Counted from the first letter of the stretch, positions 1 to 11,140 are shown. The stretch: 64,000 nt of DNA from Gerris lacustris (GCA_951217055.1 OX578286.1:13727050-13791049); one strand, 5' to 3'. Notes: generated from the letters alone by a model not told the origin. Translations and numbers: made by a program.

Positions 1-120
1 GAGGCCTATGTCCAGAAATGGACCTAGCTCTTATGCACAAAAAAAAATAAAAATAAAAAATAAATAAATAAAATAAAAATAAAAATAAATAAATAATTAG
101 TAAATAAAGCAATAAGTTAA
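1..120 (+). pseudogene. Possible 3' end of a LINE frame plus A-rich tail
   Basis: Read from base 1, the frame gives EAYVQKWT and then a stop at 25-27, followed by about 90 bases of A-rich (AAAT)n-like sequence. The short peptide resembles the last residues of some LINE reverse transcriptases, and an A-rich tail right after the stop would suit a retroelement 3' end. Eight residues are too few to prove this, and the rest of the element would lie left of the window. Confidence 0.25.
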
Positions 121-404
121 ATAAGTTAAATAAAGCAGTAGTAATATATTGAGAATAATATAATAACAATTATAATAAATAAAAAATAAATAAATAAAAA
201 TGAATAAAATATTTTAAGAAGAGAATTTGTGTGTTATTAGCTAAATTAGCCAGAAGTTGTATATTATTGTTTATCTTTTATCGTTTTTAAATTTTGCGTG
301 TCTTATAAAAAAAAAAGAGAAACATTATCATTACTATTACTATTATTAATATTATTATTACTATTGTAACTAGAGTTATTAGTGTTTGAATTATTATTTA
401 AATT

Positions 405-473
405 TGTAACCAATAATTGTTTGTGCAATGAAGAGATAATAAAGGCTTTATTATTATTATTATTATTATTATC
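405..473 (+). mobile_element. LINE-like 3' terminus with (TTA)n tail
   Basis: A short non-coding stretch ends in AATAAAGGCTTTA followed by about eight TTA repeats. A polyadenylation-like AATAAA next to a trinucleotide tail is typical of the 3' ends of several insect LINE clades. No coding sequence remains upstream, so this would be a strongly 5'-truncated copy. A plain microsatellite is the alternative. Confidence 0.4.
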
Positions 474-726
474 TTCGAGTTGTAATTTTATAGAAACTAA
501 TATTTTTAATCAAAATTAACTGCATTTAATTTGAATTTTTTAAAGAGGAAAATCAGGAGCATAAGTAAATAATGTATAGTTTGTTTGTATTCTAGGGGAG
601 GGGGAAGCTGATTCACAATTGGTGCCACTCCCCACTCCCTCCAGCCATTATTATGACACCTATGTTTAGTCTCTATACTCGATGTAAATAACTAACTTGA
701 TAGCTTATAAAATAAATAATATAAAG

Positions 727-882
727 CCTCGTCCAGACTGCCGAACCGAACAGAGGAAACGAGCCAAGAATGGTCTCGTGCGCATGTCCAGTCTAATGTG
801 CGCCTGCGCATCTCAGTCTGGGCATGCGCAGTGACCAATGCTCGCCCCGTTTCCTCTGTTCGGTTCGGCAGTCTGGACGAGG
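727..882. mobile_element. Foldback MITE, family A copy 1
   Basis: About 35-bp near-perfect terminal inverted repeats contain CAGACTGCCGAACCGAAC and enclose a GC-rich core with CGCATG/CATGCG-type palindromes. The whole 156-bp unit could fold into one hairpin. A second copy of the same family lies at 38016-38215. There is no coding capacity, and no clear TSD was found, so the superfamily is unknown. Confidence 0.85.
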
Positions 883-916
883 ATTGTAATAATAAATTTT
901 AGTTTTAAATTTAAAT

Positions 917-920
<4 letters not shown>

Positions 921-1012
<92 letters not shown>

Positions 1013-1039
1013 GTATATAATATATATATAATATAATTT
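921..1039. repeat. (TA)n microsatellite
   Basis: An almost pure run of TA dinucleotides, slightly degraded at its right end. The tyrosine-isoleucine reading frame across it is an artefact of the repeat. Confidence 0.97.
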
Positions 1040-2300
1040 CAGAATAACACAACAAACTCAAACAAACTCTTTCCTATTATATCAAAACAATGTAGGTACC
1101 CACTTGAAAAATATTAACTCTTATAACTTTTGAACTATCCAATTTATTTTGTTTTTTATGTTGACGTTTTTGTGTCAACAGGTTCTATCGATACTTTATT
1201 TGTTTGTATTGGCCAATTTAATACTCTATTATACACACAAACACACACACACATATTTACTACAAATAATTTATTATACAGCTCTTTTGAACCAACAAAG
1301 AAACAAGTTTTAAAAATAATTTAAACTGTATCATGATCTATCATAAAAATTAACAAAATAAAAATATTGTTTATAAAACTTTTTCATATTTTTCACTTCA
1401 GTTCATTGTAATAACTTTTCCCCTTGAAAGCTAAAAACCCATTACCTTAAAACAACCTAAAAACATTATCATACCTTTAGTTGCAACGTCATTCCTCTTG
1501 AAACTTTACCAAGTAAAGTTACCATCATTTTTACACTCTTCGGAAATATTTTTATATACAAAGAATTTTGTTTTTTTCAACAACAAATAAAAAATACCAT
1601 TTGGTTCTCAAAGCTAAAAAGAAGAAGTAATAAAAATAACTAGATTAACTATTTATTTGTTGTTTTAAAGAAAAATTGTTGAATTGCTTTATGCAAAAGT
1701 TTATATATTTTGTTTTAACTTGAGCTTAGAATGGATGAAGTTAAAAATTTTGAATTTTTTTTTGGTTTTTCCTTTTGGTATTACAGGTAAAATTCTTTTA
1801 CCTAGTTTTTAATCCTTATTATATCGCTAAAGTTCAAGTTAACTTCTTAATTAAAAATCTACAAAAAAAAAAAAAATTGTAAAAAAATACCTGTTTTCAA
1901 CGGATATGGAAGCTGAAGGATGGGGAAAATTTTTAAAAAATAAAAAAACTACAAAAATGTTTTAATATTTAAGAGAGGAAAAAGAATTTTGCGATAAAAA
2001 ACTGAGTTTTTTTTTATTATTTTTAAATTAATGACCCATTTTAATTTAGGAAATAATTAACTTTTGGGGTAAAAAATTTAATGAACAATCGAGATAACAA
2101 ATTTTAAGGGATAGTCAAGCTGATTTAAAGATCTAACATTCTGAATGTCGTTGGGAATAAAGGTTTATTTATATTTAGGTAGTAAATGACGGTACTCTTT
2201 TAAGAGTACCTCTTAAAAGTGGATACCAAAATAAAGGACGAGGAAAAACTTTGGTTGAGTATCTAACTATTAAGTCAAAAGGATATTATCACTTTTATAT
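1040..2300. other. AT-rich non-coding stretch, nothing recognised
   Basis: Very AT-rich sequence with short A and T runs and a small CA-rich patch near 1235-1253. No frame with protein-like composition, no inverted repeat and no RNA gene was seen. Confidence 0.6.
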
Positions 2301-2306
2301 ATACAA

Positions 2307-3110
2307 CTAGCTGGATACCCGTGCTTCGCTACGGAGTGTTATTTTAATTTGATAAGTTTATATATAGTAAACTACCATCAAGAAACATTTAAATTATTTT
2401 ACTATGAGAGAATATCTAGATTATATCCCTCCCACTTATTTCTATACCCCCTCCTCTATATATAGAGGCCCGTGGTTCAAATCCCGGCGCTAGAGTGTAT
2501 TTTTCTCTGTCTGCTTCCCGTAGTTAATAATAATTATAATTTGATTTAAATTAAAATTTAATCTTTCCGTAGTATGAATGCTACCAAAATCGTAAAATAT
2601 GTACCCCCTCCTCTTTGATAAGATAATTTGCAAACATCCCAAATTTACCCCTGTCCTAAATGAAAATTTGTCAAAAATGTACATAACAACTATTACTTTT
2701 CTCTTAAAGAGCTTTTCAACGATATGCATCATGAAGGGTATCCATTACTTTAACATGTTTTGTTTACCGTACCCCTGTGTACGAAAAATTTAATTTCGTA
2801 ATCTCGTGTAGGCAGTGACCTTCACCTTGTTTTGAAGGAAAATTGTGTAAATATTCATCAAATTGGACAAAAACTGTAGAGTTGTATAAAATGCATACCC
2901 TCATGCAGACACTCGCCTTTTTATAAGATATAGCTATATTTTTCCATTTTATCCCCCTCCTAAATGAAAATATGACAAAACTGTAAATAACAGCAATTAC
3001 TGTACTCTTAAAGAGCTTTTCAACAATATGCATCATGAAGGGTATTCATTCCTTTAACCCCGTGTCCATTACTTGTGCCCCGTACCCCTGGGTACCAAAA
3101 TTTAAATTAA
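2307..3110 (-). mobile_element. Helitron-like modular element, copy A
   Basis: The left edge reads A-CTAG, then about 8 bases, then the imperfect hairpin CCGTGCTTCGCTACGG. On the minus strand this is a hairpin followed by a short spacer and CTAG-T, which is how Helitrons end. Inside are about two and a half copies of a roughly 300-bp module with landmarks CCCCCTCCTAAATGAAAAT, CTTAAAGAGCTTTTCAAC, GCATCATGAAGGGTAT and CCCCGTACCCCTG. The same modules recur at 50.1-51.9 kb. A SINE fragment lies between the left end and the first module. The right boundary is uncertain. Confidence 0.55.
2464..2590 (+). mobile_element. tRNA-derived SINE fragment, family S1
   Basis: Contains GGTTCAAATCCC at 2474-2485, a good match to the RNA polymerase III B box, followed by about 100 bases shared closely with 20617-20735 (including TTTCTCTGTCTG and CCGTAGTATGAAT). 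The A-box half is missing, so it is a truncated copy or a shared 3' part. Two dispersed copies with a B box support a SINE rather than chance. Confidence 0.6.
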
Positions 3111-3143
3111 TAAATTCAGTTATTAATTAACACTTCATTATTT

Positions 3144-3180
3144 CCTGAAGATGGCGCTGTGGTATCCGAAAGATGCTTTG
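3144..3180 (+). ncRNA. Hammerhead-ribozyme-like relic
   Basis: CTGAAGA at 3145-3151 is followed after 16 bases by GAAA at 3168-3171 and then a short AG..CT stem. These are the two conserved core boxes of a hammerhead ribozyme (CUGANGA and GAAA) in the right order. Stem II would be poorly paired, so this is probably a decayed copy, if it is one at all. Such motifs are known in terminal repeats of Penelope-like elements. Confidence 0.25.
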
Positions 3181-3242
3181 TGGATTATTAAATATATTAT
3201 TACTGGGAGAGACTTTTCATTTAAATAGCTTTACCTATTAAT

Positions 3243-3827
3243 ATTGCGATGCTTTATGAACACCGAGCATGGGAAACCACCGGAGTCAAGATTAATTTCG
3301 CGATGCTTTGTGATCACCGAGCATGGGAAACCACCGGAGTCAAGATTAATATCGCGATGCTTTGTGATCACCGAGCATGGGGAACCACCGGAGTCAAGAT
3401 TAATATCGCGATGCTTTGTGAACACCGAGCATGGGGAACCACCGGAGTCAAGATTAATATCGCGATGCTTTGTGAACACCGAGCATGGTGAACCACCGGA
3501 GTCAAGATTAATATCGCGATGCCTTGTGAACACCGAGCATGGGGAACCACCGGAGTCAAGATTAATATCGCGATGCTTTGTGAACACCGAGCATGGAGAA
3601 CCACCGGAGTCAAGATTAATATCGCGATGCTTTGTGAACACCGAGCATGGTGAACCACCGGAGTCAAGATTAATATCGCGATGCCTTGTGAACACCGATC
3701 ATAGGAACCACCGGAGTCAAGATTAATATCGCGATGCCTTGTGAACACCGAGCATGGGGAACCACCGGAGTCAAGATTAATATCGCGATGCTTTGTGAAC
3801 ACCGAGCATGGAGAACCACCGGAGTCG
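3243..3827. repeat. 54-bp minisatellite, about 11 copies
   Basis: Units begin with ATGCTTTGTGAACACCGAGC and repeat every 54 bp from 3249. One unit near 3681 is 52 bp. Because 54 is divisible by three, several frames stay open on both strands for 80-160 codons; these are repeat artefacts, not genes. Copies differ at only a few sites, which indicates recent expansion or homogenisation. The first and last units are partial. Confidence 0.97.
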
Positions 3828-3839
3828 GACCCTAACCTT

Positions 3840-4830
3840 CTGCTTCCCAACACACGTATGATACCAATTAGCTGTTTGGGACTCCAACATTAATTTTATT
3901 TTTTATTTTATAAGTTTTGTATGAAGCTAAATAAAGTCTGATGCCTGACTTTATTTATTTATCTGATGTCTAACTTTATTCTATAACAGAATCTAAAAAT
4001 TAAATGAAAACAACCTTTTTTCTCTTATATTTTAATTTATAAAATTCAATTAAAAGTTATACATCTATCAAATTACATAGGTGGTCAAACGAGCGAGTAA
4101 AACACAATTACTGCACTCGTAGAATTAAACGATTCCACTAATATTTTCAACCGGGAAATATTCCTGTCATGATATTAATTAAACTCTATTACATGACAGG
4201 GTAATTAATATATCTCGTACATTTATCCACTGCATCTTATATTTAGAAATACATGTATCTATATACACACACACGCACATATATATGTATATTTTGTTGA
4301 TACAAAATATACATATATACCACTGGTTTTTGCTTCTTGGTTTTCACCATACATTTTGACCAATGGTTTTTTGACAGAAGATAATTGCAATTCCTTGGCA
4401 TAAAGTGCGCTAGTTGGAGAATGATATTTTAGAAAAGGTAAATTCAAAATGGCAGTAGTTATTAGGTTGAAATATAGATTTATTTATTTTAAAGAAAAGT
4501 ATAATTGGTGAACATTTTAGCTCATTCAGTGAAAAAGTTCTGATTTATTTAGCTAAATGAAATTTAGCTAAAAGGTCAAAAGTCGAGATTTTTTTAAAAA
4601 TAATGGCGGCAGATATAAACATGAAATTCAGTGGAAATATTTGTCTTATAAAGAGTTGTAATTGAAGCAAATTTTAGAGCAATGGACATTTTTTACGAAT
4701 TATTGCTGACCCAGCGAAATAAGTTAATGCCGTCACAAATTAATGATTTTTAGGGCAGCGCAACTGCATGTTATGATTGATTTTTGTACCAAATTTCAGC
4801 TTTCTTGCGTAAAAACCTGTGGGAGTTAAG
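3840..4830. other. AT-rich stretch with small CA/TA tract
   Basis: Holds a short mixed (CA)/(TA) microsatellite near 4262-4320 that forms an inverted pair around TATATTTTGTTGATACAAAA. Otherwise no gene, RNA or bounded repeat was recognised. Confidence 0.5.
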
Positions 4831-4831
4831 A

Positions 4832-4954
4832 ACCCCATACCGATCAAACATTTTGCGCAAACATGAAGTTTGCGCAAACCTGATGTCGGGCAAATGTAGG
4901 CCATACACGTCAAACATAATGTTTGCGCAAACAGTTTTACCGTGTAAGGGGGCC
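4832..4954. mobile_element. Small MITE with GTTTGCGCAAAC palindromes
   Basis: Three copies of the palindrome TTTGCGCAAAC or a close variant lie between imperfect terminal inverted repeats (ACCCCATACCGATCAAAC at the left, GTTTTACCGTGTAAGGGG at the right). It has no coding capacity. The GTTTGC theme is shared with the larger element at 17780-18971, which may indicate a common transposase, but this is inference. Confidence 0.5.
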
Positions 4955-5699
4955 TTTATGCGTGACACAGACTCACAGACTGCCAGACATCCTGTTAGTC
5001 GCCAATTATATCAAAACAGATAATTCTGTTAAAATCTCGTTTTGGGATTTTTTTCCTTTAAGGTTAGGAAAAATATAAATGTATTGGTATTCAATAATAT
5101 TAAAAAAAAAAAAAAAAATGTATTAAATATAATTTTTTACCTTATATTTAAGGTAAAATACTTACATATTGATCTCTTGGTTTTCCAATTAAGAAAATAA
5201 AGATTGTCTAAAAGAAGGAAAATTTATTTAGTGATAAATTCAGAGAAATTTAAATAGGAGCTTTAAAAAAAAATCAGGAATATGAAATATCTTTTGTTTT
5301 ACAATTTTTTTGTAGCGAAAAAAAGCTTTCAAGGATTTTTTTCCCCACTTTTATAACTTGTCTATCCATTAAAAAGGCTGAAATTCAATATCTCTCCTGA
5401 GCCAGGAGAAATATGAAGAACATTAGATAAACTATGTACAAGAGGTAGCTTTGGAGAATTTTTTTGAAATTTAATATTTCAAAAGTTCATTTTCATCTAC
5501 AAATGTATAGTAGAGCCTCAGGTTTTTAACCTAGTGATAAAGTAGATGTAATAAAATTTCTCCTTCTCTTAGATTTTTTGAGTGAAATTTGAAACTAGAA
5601 ATTCAAAGGGGGAAAAAACAAATTTTCTTGTTTTTCATTCCCCCCACGTTTTTCTCTTTTATGTTTATATATATATATATATAATTATATGGGAGTGTT

Positions 5700-5935
5700 T
5701 ATTAAATTTTTATATAAAATTAAATTGTTCGTATCCGAAACACTATGGTTGATAACCGAGCTTTGTGATCGTTCTGAAGAACCGATTTCAAAAATTCCAA
5801 AACAGAAATTCGTTTCAGACATAAGAGAAATTTTTGGTTCCGAGTCTGGTTGTCGCTCAATTTTTGCGAACCAACATATATTAAGAACTACCCGTCCGAT
5901 TTTAATGAAATTTAAATGGTAGGTCTGAATAAGCC
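5700..5935 (+). repeat. Dispersed repeat family R, copy
   Basis: Shares TTCGTTTCAGACAT, TTTTTGGTTCCG and TCAATTTTTGCGAA with 36200-36420 and more loosely with 49330-49560 and 38240-38360. Minus-strand relatives lie at 16975-17216 and 24480-24636. This is an old interspersed repeat of unknown class; the 77-codon frame across it is not conserved among copies. Confidence 0.6.
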
Positions 5936-6109
5936 TATTGTTGGTCCCATATAAGTCTTAACCTTCTGCGCCCATTTGTTTCGCCATACTCTCTTCAATG
6001 TTAAGTGCTAAACCCTATTTATTACAATAATTGCTTTGAATATATAATATAGAAATGGGATTAAGTTTTTCTTCTAAAAGTTTCTTTTTCTGCTGTTATC
6101 AAATTCAAA

Positions 6110-6345
6110 TGACTTTCTTCCAATCTGATTTTCTGTCCAATAGTCTATAAGCTTTCGAACTAGGTTCATATCCAACAAATATTAATTTTTCAGCCTTTTG
6201 ATCTAATTGTCGTATCTTTTGGTCTGTAATATGTTTAAAAACTTCACATCCAAAAAATTTAAAGTTTTTTTTTCAATCTTTTATCACTCCACAGTTCAGA
6301 ATTTTCCCGGTTGACTTGGTAGGTAATCAATTCTGAATATAATTT
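6110..6345 (-). pseudogene. Ty1/copia-type integrase fragment (broken)
   Basis: On the minus strand, one frame gives FKFFGCEVFKHI followed by IFVGYEPSSKAYRLLD, the hallmark FGC...FVGY...KAYR series in the part of copia polyproteins just after the integrase core. Upstream, in another frame, SELWSDKRLKK matches the usual ELW segment. A frameshift separates the two parts, and stops follow soon after. No long terminal repeats or reverse transcriptase remain nearby, so this is a decayed fragment of about 75 codons. Confidence 0.8.
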
Positions 6346-6349
6346 GAAC

Positions 6350-7060
6350 GAGTTAAGAAAATTAACTTAAATACAGTCTAAATAGAACTAAATGAGAAAA
6401 AAAGTGAACCGTATGCACTTAACTTAAACATAGCAAGTGATAGAGAATAGAAAACCCTAGCCTAGGCAGTCAACAATAATATGTCATTTTCAACAATCTG
6501 TCAGGTCATATATCATGTTATATTCGACAAATATGCACCTTGATTCTGTCAGTAACGTTTAAAAGATGACCGATTTAGTTGTTAGAGTGACAGTATAGGG
6601 AGTGTTGGCATCAATGTTTAGTGTGTCAGGTTATAGAAAAAGAAGGTTATGTATTATAGATTTGTTGTTCTTATGTGTACAATGAGGTTATTATTACAGA
6701 GTTTTTTTTTCATATTGTATATCTGTATTCATCGAGTTATATAATGAATTTATCCGATTTTTATATTTGTGTAAATAGACATTCAAGAGGGACGGTTTGT
6801 TCTGGTAGCTTCAACGTATTTTAGTAAAGATTGTATGTGGAATACAGTAAAGCAGCGATGTAAGTTTATATTCAATTTCCTGCTTTCTTAATAAAGCAAC
6901 GTGTCATATAGATCCTGAAAATATTACTTAGCTTTTACTTAACCAGACTAGTTTGTAAGGTATGTAATTTTATCAATTTTTACCAAGAAAGCTAAAACTG
7001 TCTCATAAATTGTGTATTTCCGATTACGATTCAAGTTAATTAAAAACACATTAAAAATAG
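6350..7060. other. AT-rich stretch, nothing recognised
   Basis: No protein-like frame, inverted repeat or known repeat motif was seen. Confidence 0.5.
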
Positions 7061-7065
7061 TTAAA

Positions 7066-7125
7066 TAGTCTGTCAATTAGTGTGTGGCATATGGCTTCAT
7101 CGCGTCTTATCACTAATATCCAGGC
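7066..7125 (+). mobile_element. SINE S2 head fragment
   Basis: The stretch with CTGTCAATTAGTGTG and GGCATATGGCTTCATCGCG resembles the heads at 59307-59345 (plus) and, on the minus strand, 33115-33170 and 49850-49905. The 59.3-kb copy carries a B box, which supports a tRNA-derived SINE family. Here only the head is preserved before element 7137-7837 begins. Confidence 0.5.
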
Positions 7126-7136
7126 AATTTTTATTT

Positions 7137-7837
7137 GGGTCCGTAGGCAAAACCAAGGACCCTTATATTTTCCTACGTGTGTCTGTCCGTCCGTCCTCTC
7201 GCGTGCTCTCACGGCTACACCTTTCGTCCGATCACTTTGAAATTTGGCATGTATGTGTCTTGTACCGACCCACATATTTTAAAAATATAGTGACTTAAAA
7301 AAAATATTTTTCAAAAAAATTAGGGTAAAAAAACTTAAGGCTTAAAATTTAAATAAGGGTTAAATTTTTTTTATTTTTTTTGACACCGTGAGGGGTATCA
7401 TATGAAAGGGTACGTCGAGCTGATTACAAAAATTTATAATTCTTTGGATATAACTTTGATAGGGCGAGCGTAGGCAAGTTTGAAGTGGGTGTGAAACATG
7501 TCCCCCCCTCTATCTCGCTTATGTGATGTGCAAAATATCTGAAAAAATTCCTGACATTCTTCGACCAAAAGTAAAGATACCACTTTTTGGAAATTTCGAA
7601 AAAAATATTATTTTATTTTTTTATTGACAAAATACGTTTTTTTTATAACTATGGTCTTTTCTATGTATTTATATGATTGTAGTCCGGTTCAGTGGCAAAA
7701 AAATACTTTATCGGAAGTTTGTTTATGTGTTTTGAGAATATCAGACCCATAGGATAGTTCAAAGTAAGCTTTTTAGCATTTTAAAAAACACCATCAATAG
7801 GGTACTACTTAAACTATACAGTGTGGCCTACGGACCC
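7137..7837. mobile_element. DNA element with 12-bp perfect terminal inverted repeats
   Basis: The left end GGGTCCGTAGGC (7137-7148) is exactly mirrored by GCCTACGGACCC (7826-7837). The 701-bp interior is AT-rich with a GTCTGTCCGTCCGTCC patch near 7180 and no frame of interest. No convincing TSD was seen. It could be a non-autonomous DNA transposon or part of a widespread insect repeat that carries the GTCCGT motif. Confidence 0.6.
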
Positions 7838-8506
7838 TCGCTGTGTGCTGACTAGCACACACTTGACCTGTTTATTATTAATATCATGGAAGCTAAATTT
7901 TTCCTACGAAGTTAAATTCGTATTTAAGTGGACTACACAATAGAATTTTTTTAAAATTAAAATCGTCAGAAGTGAATTTGTTAAAATATTTTTTCCTCCC
8001 TGAAAAGAGTTTTTTTCAGGGGAGCTATGTATCGGAGTTAAAATTGATTTCGCATCGGGGCATAATTTTTTATGAACATCAAAATTCACTCAGTAGTTTA
8101 GTCCATTTACGACAGACGACTCTGTACAGACAACTGAAAAACATTAAAAAATAAAATAAAATAAAAAAATATTTTTTATAAAATATTTTTTTAATGGATA
8201 ACATTCCTACAACTTTAAATTGTAATAAGTGATAATATTTCATAGGCTATGTGGCGAGAAAAACATGAAAAAGATTCTTTTGCAGTAAATATATTAATAT
8301 ATCAAAATAATTTTAACACAAAATAACTAATAACGATTAAGTAAATAATGATAAAGTGTGATATGATAAAATAATTATTAAAAAATAGTCATAAAGTGGA
8401 ATATTAATTATTATAAAAGTTTTGAAATTGATAATAATAATTGATATTTTAAAAGTAATTATAATCAGGTAGGTAACATAATATAAGGGACGAAGATATA
8501 TTTTAA

Positions 8507-8605
8507 GATAAGAGATCTCTTGGCCACCTCCTCTTCAAACGACAGGAATTGGAAGGCTTGGTGCTGCCCCACACTTCTAGACCGTAGGTCCAACCTGGTT
8601 TAAAA
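8507..8605 (-). pseudogene. Jockey-like LINE C-terminus with internal deletion
   Basis: The minus strand translates without interruption to KPGWTYGLEVWGSTKPSN joined directly to SCRLKRRWPRDLL. The first part matches the conserved LKPxWTYGxxxWG segment after the reverse transcriptase of Jockey-clade LINEs; the second is their usual C-terminal LKRRWxRDLL. The roughly 85 residues normally between them are missing, so an internal deletion has joined the two ends in frame. A related relic lies at 9360-9722 in the opposite orientation. Confidence 0.8.
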
Positions 8606-8889
8606 GATTAAGTGGGCCTTAAAACGTATGAATAAATCAAATTCTTTAATTCGAATTCAATAATTTTTAAGTAGGCTATTCTTTACAAAGCTCGAGCAAA
8701 TTTGAAACAATTTCTAATAATTGAGAAGGTCTTTTAAAAAAGATTTTTTTAGAATATATATATATTTACGATAGAAATCTTATATTGATTTGGGCAACGT
8801 TAGTTGACAAAGAGATGAATAGTCTCGGATTTCTTTTAAAAGTTTTTCCACTAAGTTCTATATTAAAGAAGGGAAGAAAAAAAACCCTC

Positions 8890-9126
8890 TAGTCGAATAG
8901 GAAATGTAGACACAAGTTTTTAGACGATGGAAAAGGACTAGTGTTGGCTTCTCTCCAGTATAATGTTGCCAAAACTCCGAGGAAAATACTTGCTTTGAAA
9001 AGGGTTTTTCTTTCCCTTGCTAATTCTGCTACATCAACTAAAAATCCCTTAGATGGGCCATATGGCTTGAATAAGATGAAGTGGTTGCAATCACAAGAGA
9101 GAAAGAATCGCCTCAAACAACTTTGA
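8890..9126 (+). other. Unassigned open frame
   Basis: About 77 codons are open between an in-frame TAG and a TGA at 9124-9126, with less AT-biased codons than the surroundings. It has no good start codon and no recognised domain, and the opposite strand is also open over the same bases. It may be a decayed repeat or a chance frame between two Jockey relics. I cannot assign a function. Confidence 0.2.
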
Positions 9127-9239
9127 TTTATCAGTTGTTTTTTGCATATTTGATTTTTTTCGTTTATCATTTTATTATACTGTGTTGATTTCATTTTATA
9201 GTGTAGACCTGGTGTCATCAGTTTCCGTAGTCCTTTGTA

Positions 9240-9360
9240 GAACATAGAACATCACTGAAGCAAATCTATCTAGTTCTGTTAGCAGCTGTTCTTTTTTCAT
9301 TGTTGTTGCTTCGCCTTCTAGATCATAGGTCTAATCTTATCTTGAATAATAAACTTTGAT
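9240..9360 (+). mobile_element. Possible LINE 3' end
   Basis: The stretch ends in GAATAATAAACTTTGATTGAT, a polyadenylation-like signal with a short TTGATT repeat, typical of some LINE tails. It abuts the Jockey relic at 9360. Boundaries and class are uncertain. Confidence 0.3.
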
Positions 9361-9722
9361 TGATTTACAATGCAATCTTAAAACCAACTTGGACCATTGG
9401 TCTAGAAGTGTGGTATAGTATCAAGCATCCAACATCCGTCGAATTCAATCTCTCCAATCCAAGATCCTCAGGAAAATCACAGATGCCCCCTTCTACGCCT
9501 CCAACCTTTCTCTCCACAATGATTCAATCACGATCTCGATGTTCCTTTTGTCCGAGACTGACAAAGTGTGACTGACTGAGAATGTGTGGTATCCCGATAC
9601 CAAACATTCTACGAATCACTACGTAATCACCCCAATGCCCTAATAAAACTCCTTGCAACCCAAATTATTCCAGCTGACGCGCCTCGTCGCTTGAAGAGAC
9701 AGTGGCCTAGAGATTTAATCGT
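9360..9722 (+). pseudogene. Jockey-like LINE reverse transcriptase C-terminus (frameshifted)
   Basis: The first frame gives YNAILKPTWTIGLEVW. After a shift near 9435, the next frame gives IQSLQSKILRKITDAPFY and ASNLSLHND, ending in a TGA; a third segment gives YESLRNHPNALIKLLA and then APRRLKRQWPRDLI. These are, in order, the conserved post-catalytic segments of Jockey-clade reverse transcriptase. At least two frame breaks and one stop make it dead. The 3'UTR and tail are missing, because another repeat starts by 9760. Confidence 0.88.
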
Positions 9723-9774
9723 CACATAATTTTTGAGCTGGGCGAAAAAAGCTCTTATACTACACTTTGTTTTT

Positions 9775-9880
9775 GGTTGGACACACACTCCTGAATGGTT
9801 GAACCGATCCGCACAAAATTCGACACGGTTATAGTGACCACAGAAAGGTATAAATCTGAAAAGGTCCAAATTAATAATTT
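9775..9880 (-). repeat. Dispersed repeat T, inverted copy
   Basis: On the minus strand it reads TTTGGACC, CAGATTTATACCTTTCTG, GTGGTCACTATAACCG and CGGTTCAACC, closely matching the three tandem units at 11640-11960 on the plus strand. It is a short non-coding interspersed repeat. Confidence 0.75.
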
Positions 9881-10213
9881 ATCCCAGGAGTAGTCCGAAA
9901 GGAATAGTCGCTGGACTATTACCTTTTTCACGTTACCTCATTGAAAAAAACAAAAACAATCCATTTAACATCTGTAACACCTATAACATGAAATTATGTG
10001 GTTGAATCAATAAATTGTTAATAGCTTCTTCTTAGATGTATTTCTCTTTCTCCTGCTTTAAATTGATTGAATTTTATAGCGTAAGCTTCTGGAACTCATT
10101 ATCATCACCATGATGATGAGGTGGGATGGAGGTGGAAATTTCATCTCTTAAAATATGCGACAGATTAAAAATTCCTCAAAAACAGTTTCTTTTGTTTTCT
10201 GACAAGAAGAACT

Positions 10214-11140
10214 ATGATTATTTTCAGACTTTTTCGTTGGTTTACTCATAACATACCAGTTATGTTGCATACATGTTATGTTACATACCTGTTATGTTGT
10301 GTGTTACGTGTTACCCTTGTATTGGGTACTTTTGGAGATCAGGTGCGCTGCAGACAGACATACGGACAATGGACACTCGTAGAAATTTATAAGTATAAGG
10401 GGCCTCGTTTTTGGCTAAGGACCCTAAAAAAAAATCATTAATTACTAATTACAACACAGTTCAATTATAACTAAGATTCAGTGGATAAATCTATTTATAG
10501 GAATGATTGAATTGGTGTTCAGTTGTATTGTTAAAAAAAATATATATTTATCAAAGTTTGTAGCTTAAACAAATGTATAGTCTAACCTAAAACTAATCTT
10601 GAGAAAGGAAACCCCATAAAATATTCGTTTCCCGAAAGAAAACGATTCCGAATATCTTATTTAAGTAGCTTTCCTCGGGGATAATCTATTTTTCTAGATG
10701 GCAGAGCCCAAAGATAAATAAAAGGCGAGGACAACGAGAACTTCGTGTGAGAATGATTTTGTGAGTTTTTGCTCTTATATATATTTGAGAGAAGAATGTA
10801 GGAGGAAATTTGATGGAAAATTACGGAAAGACCTTTTTTTAAGATTGAGATCAATAAAATAGGAATTGCACGAAAGGTAACACGTGTAGGATTGGTTTAA
10901 ATTTATAAAAAAAGAAACCTTGAATGGAATTTCATTTAGTTTGAGGATTGGGGTGTGGACGTAAACCCTTGTTTACAGTGTAAACTAGATGATCTGCTCT
11001 ACTCTGGCTGGGAGACAGAATAGAGGTTGATTGGAAATGCTTGTTGCAGCATGTTATGTTGAGAACAATGTTGATTTTCTACAATCAATGCCATCTCATG
11101 TCCCAACAGGGTTGTTTCCCTTGAAAATCAATAATCAATA
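10214..11140. other. Non-coding stretch with short repeat patches
   Basis: Contains a TATGTTGCATACATGTTATG-type repeat at 10260-10315 and a remnant with GGACCCT near 10425 that recalls the end of element 7137-7837. Otherwise no supported feature. Confidence 0.4.

Noticed and set aside
838..1020. Frame with long YIYI run (also 47718-47900)
   Set aside because: Translation of a (TA)n microsatellite.
3243..3827. Possible CRISPR array (also 39546-40155 and 62347-64000)
   Set aside because: Units are contiguous tandem repeats without unique spacers, there are no cas-like genes, and the context is eukaryotic.
3231..3853. Long overlapping open frames on both strands over the 54-bp array
   Set aside because: The unit length is a multiple of three, so frames stay open by default. 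The peptide is just an 18-residue repeat with no known counterpart, and both strands are equally open.
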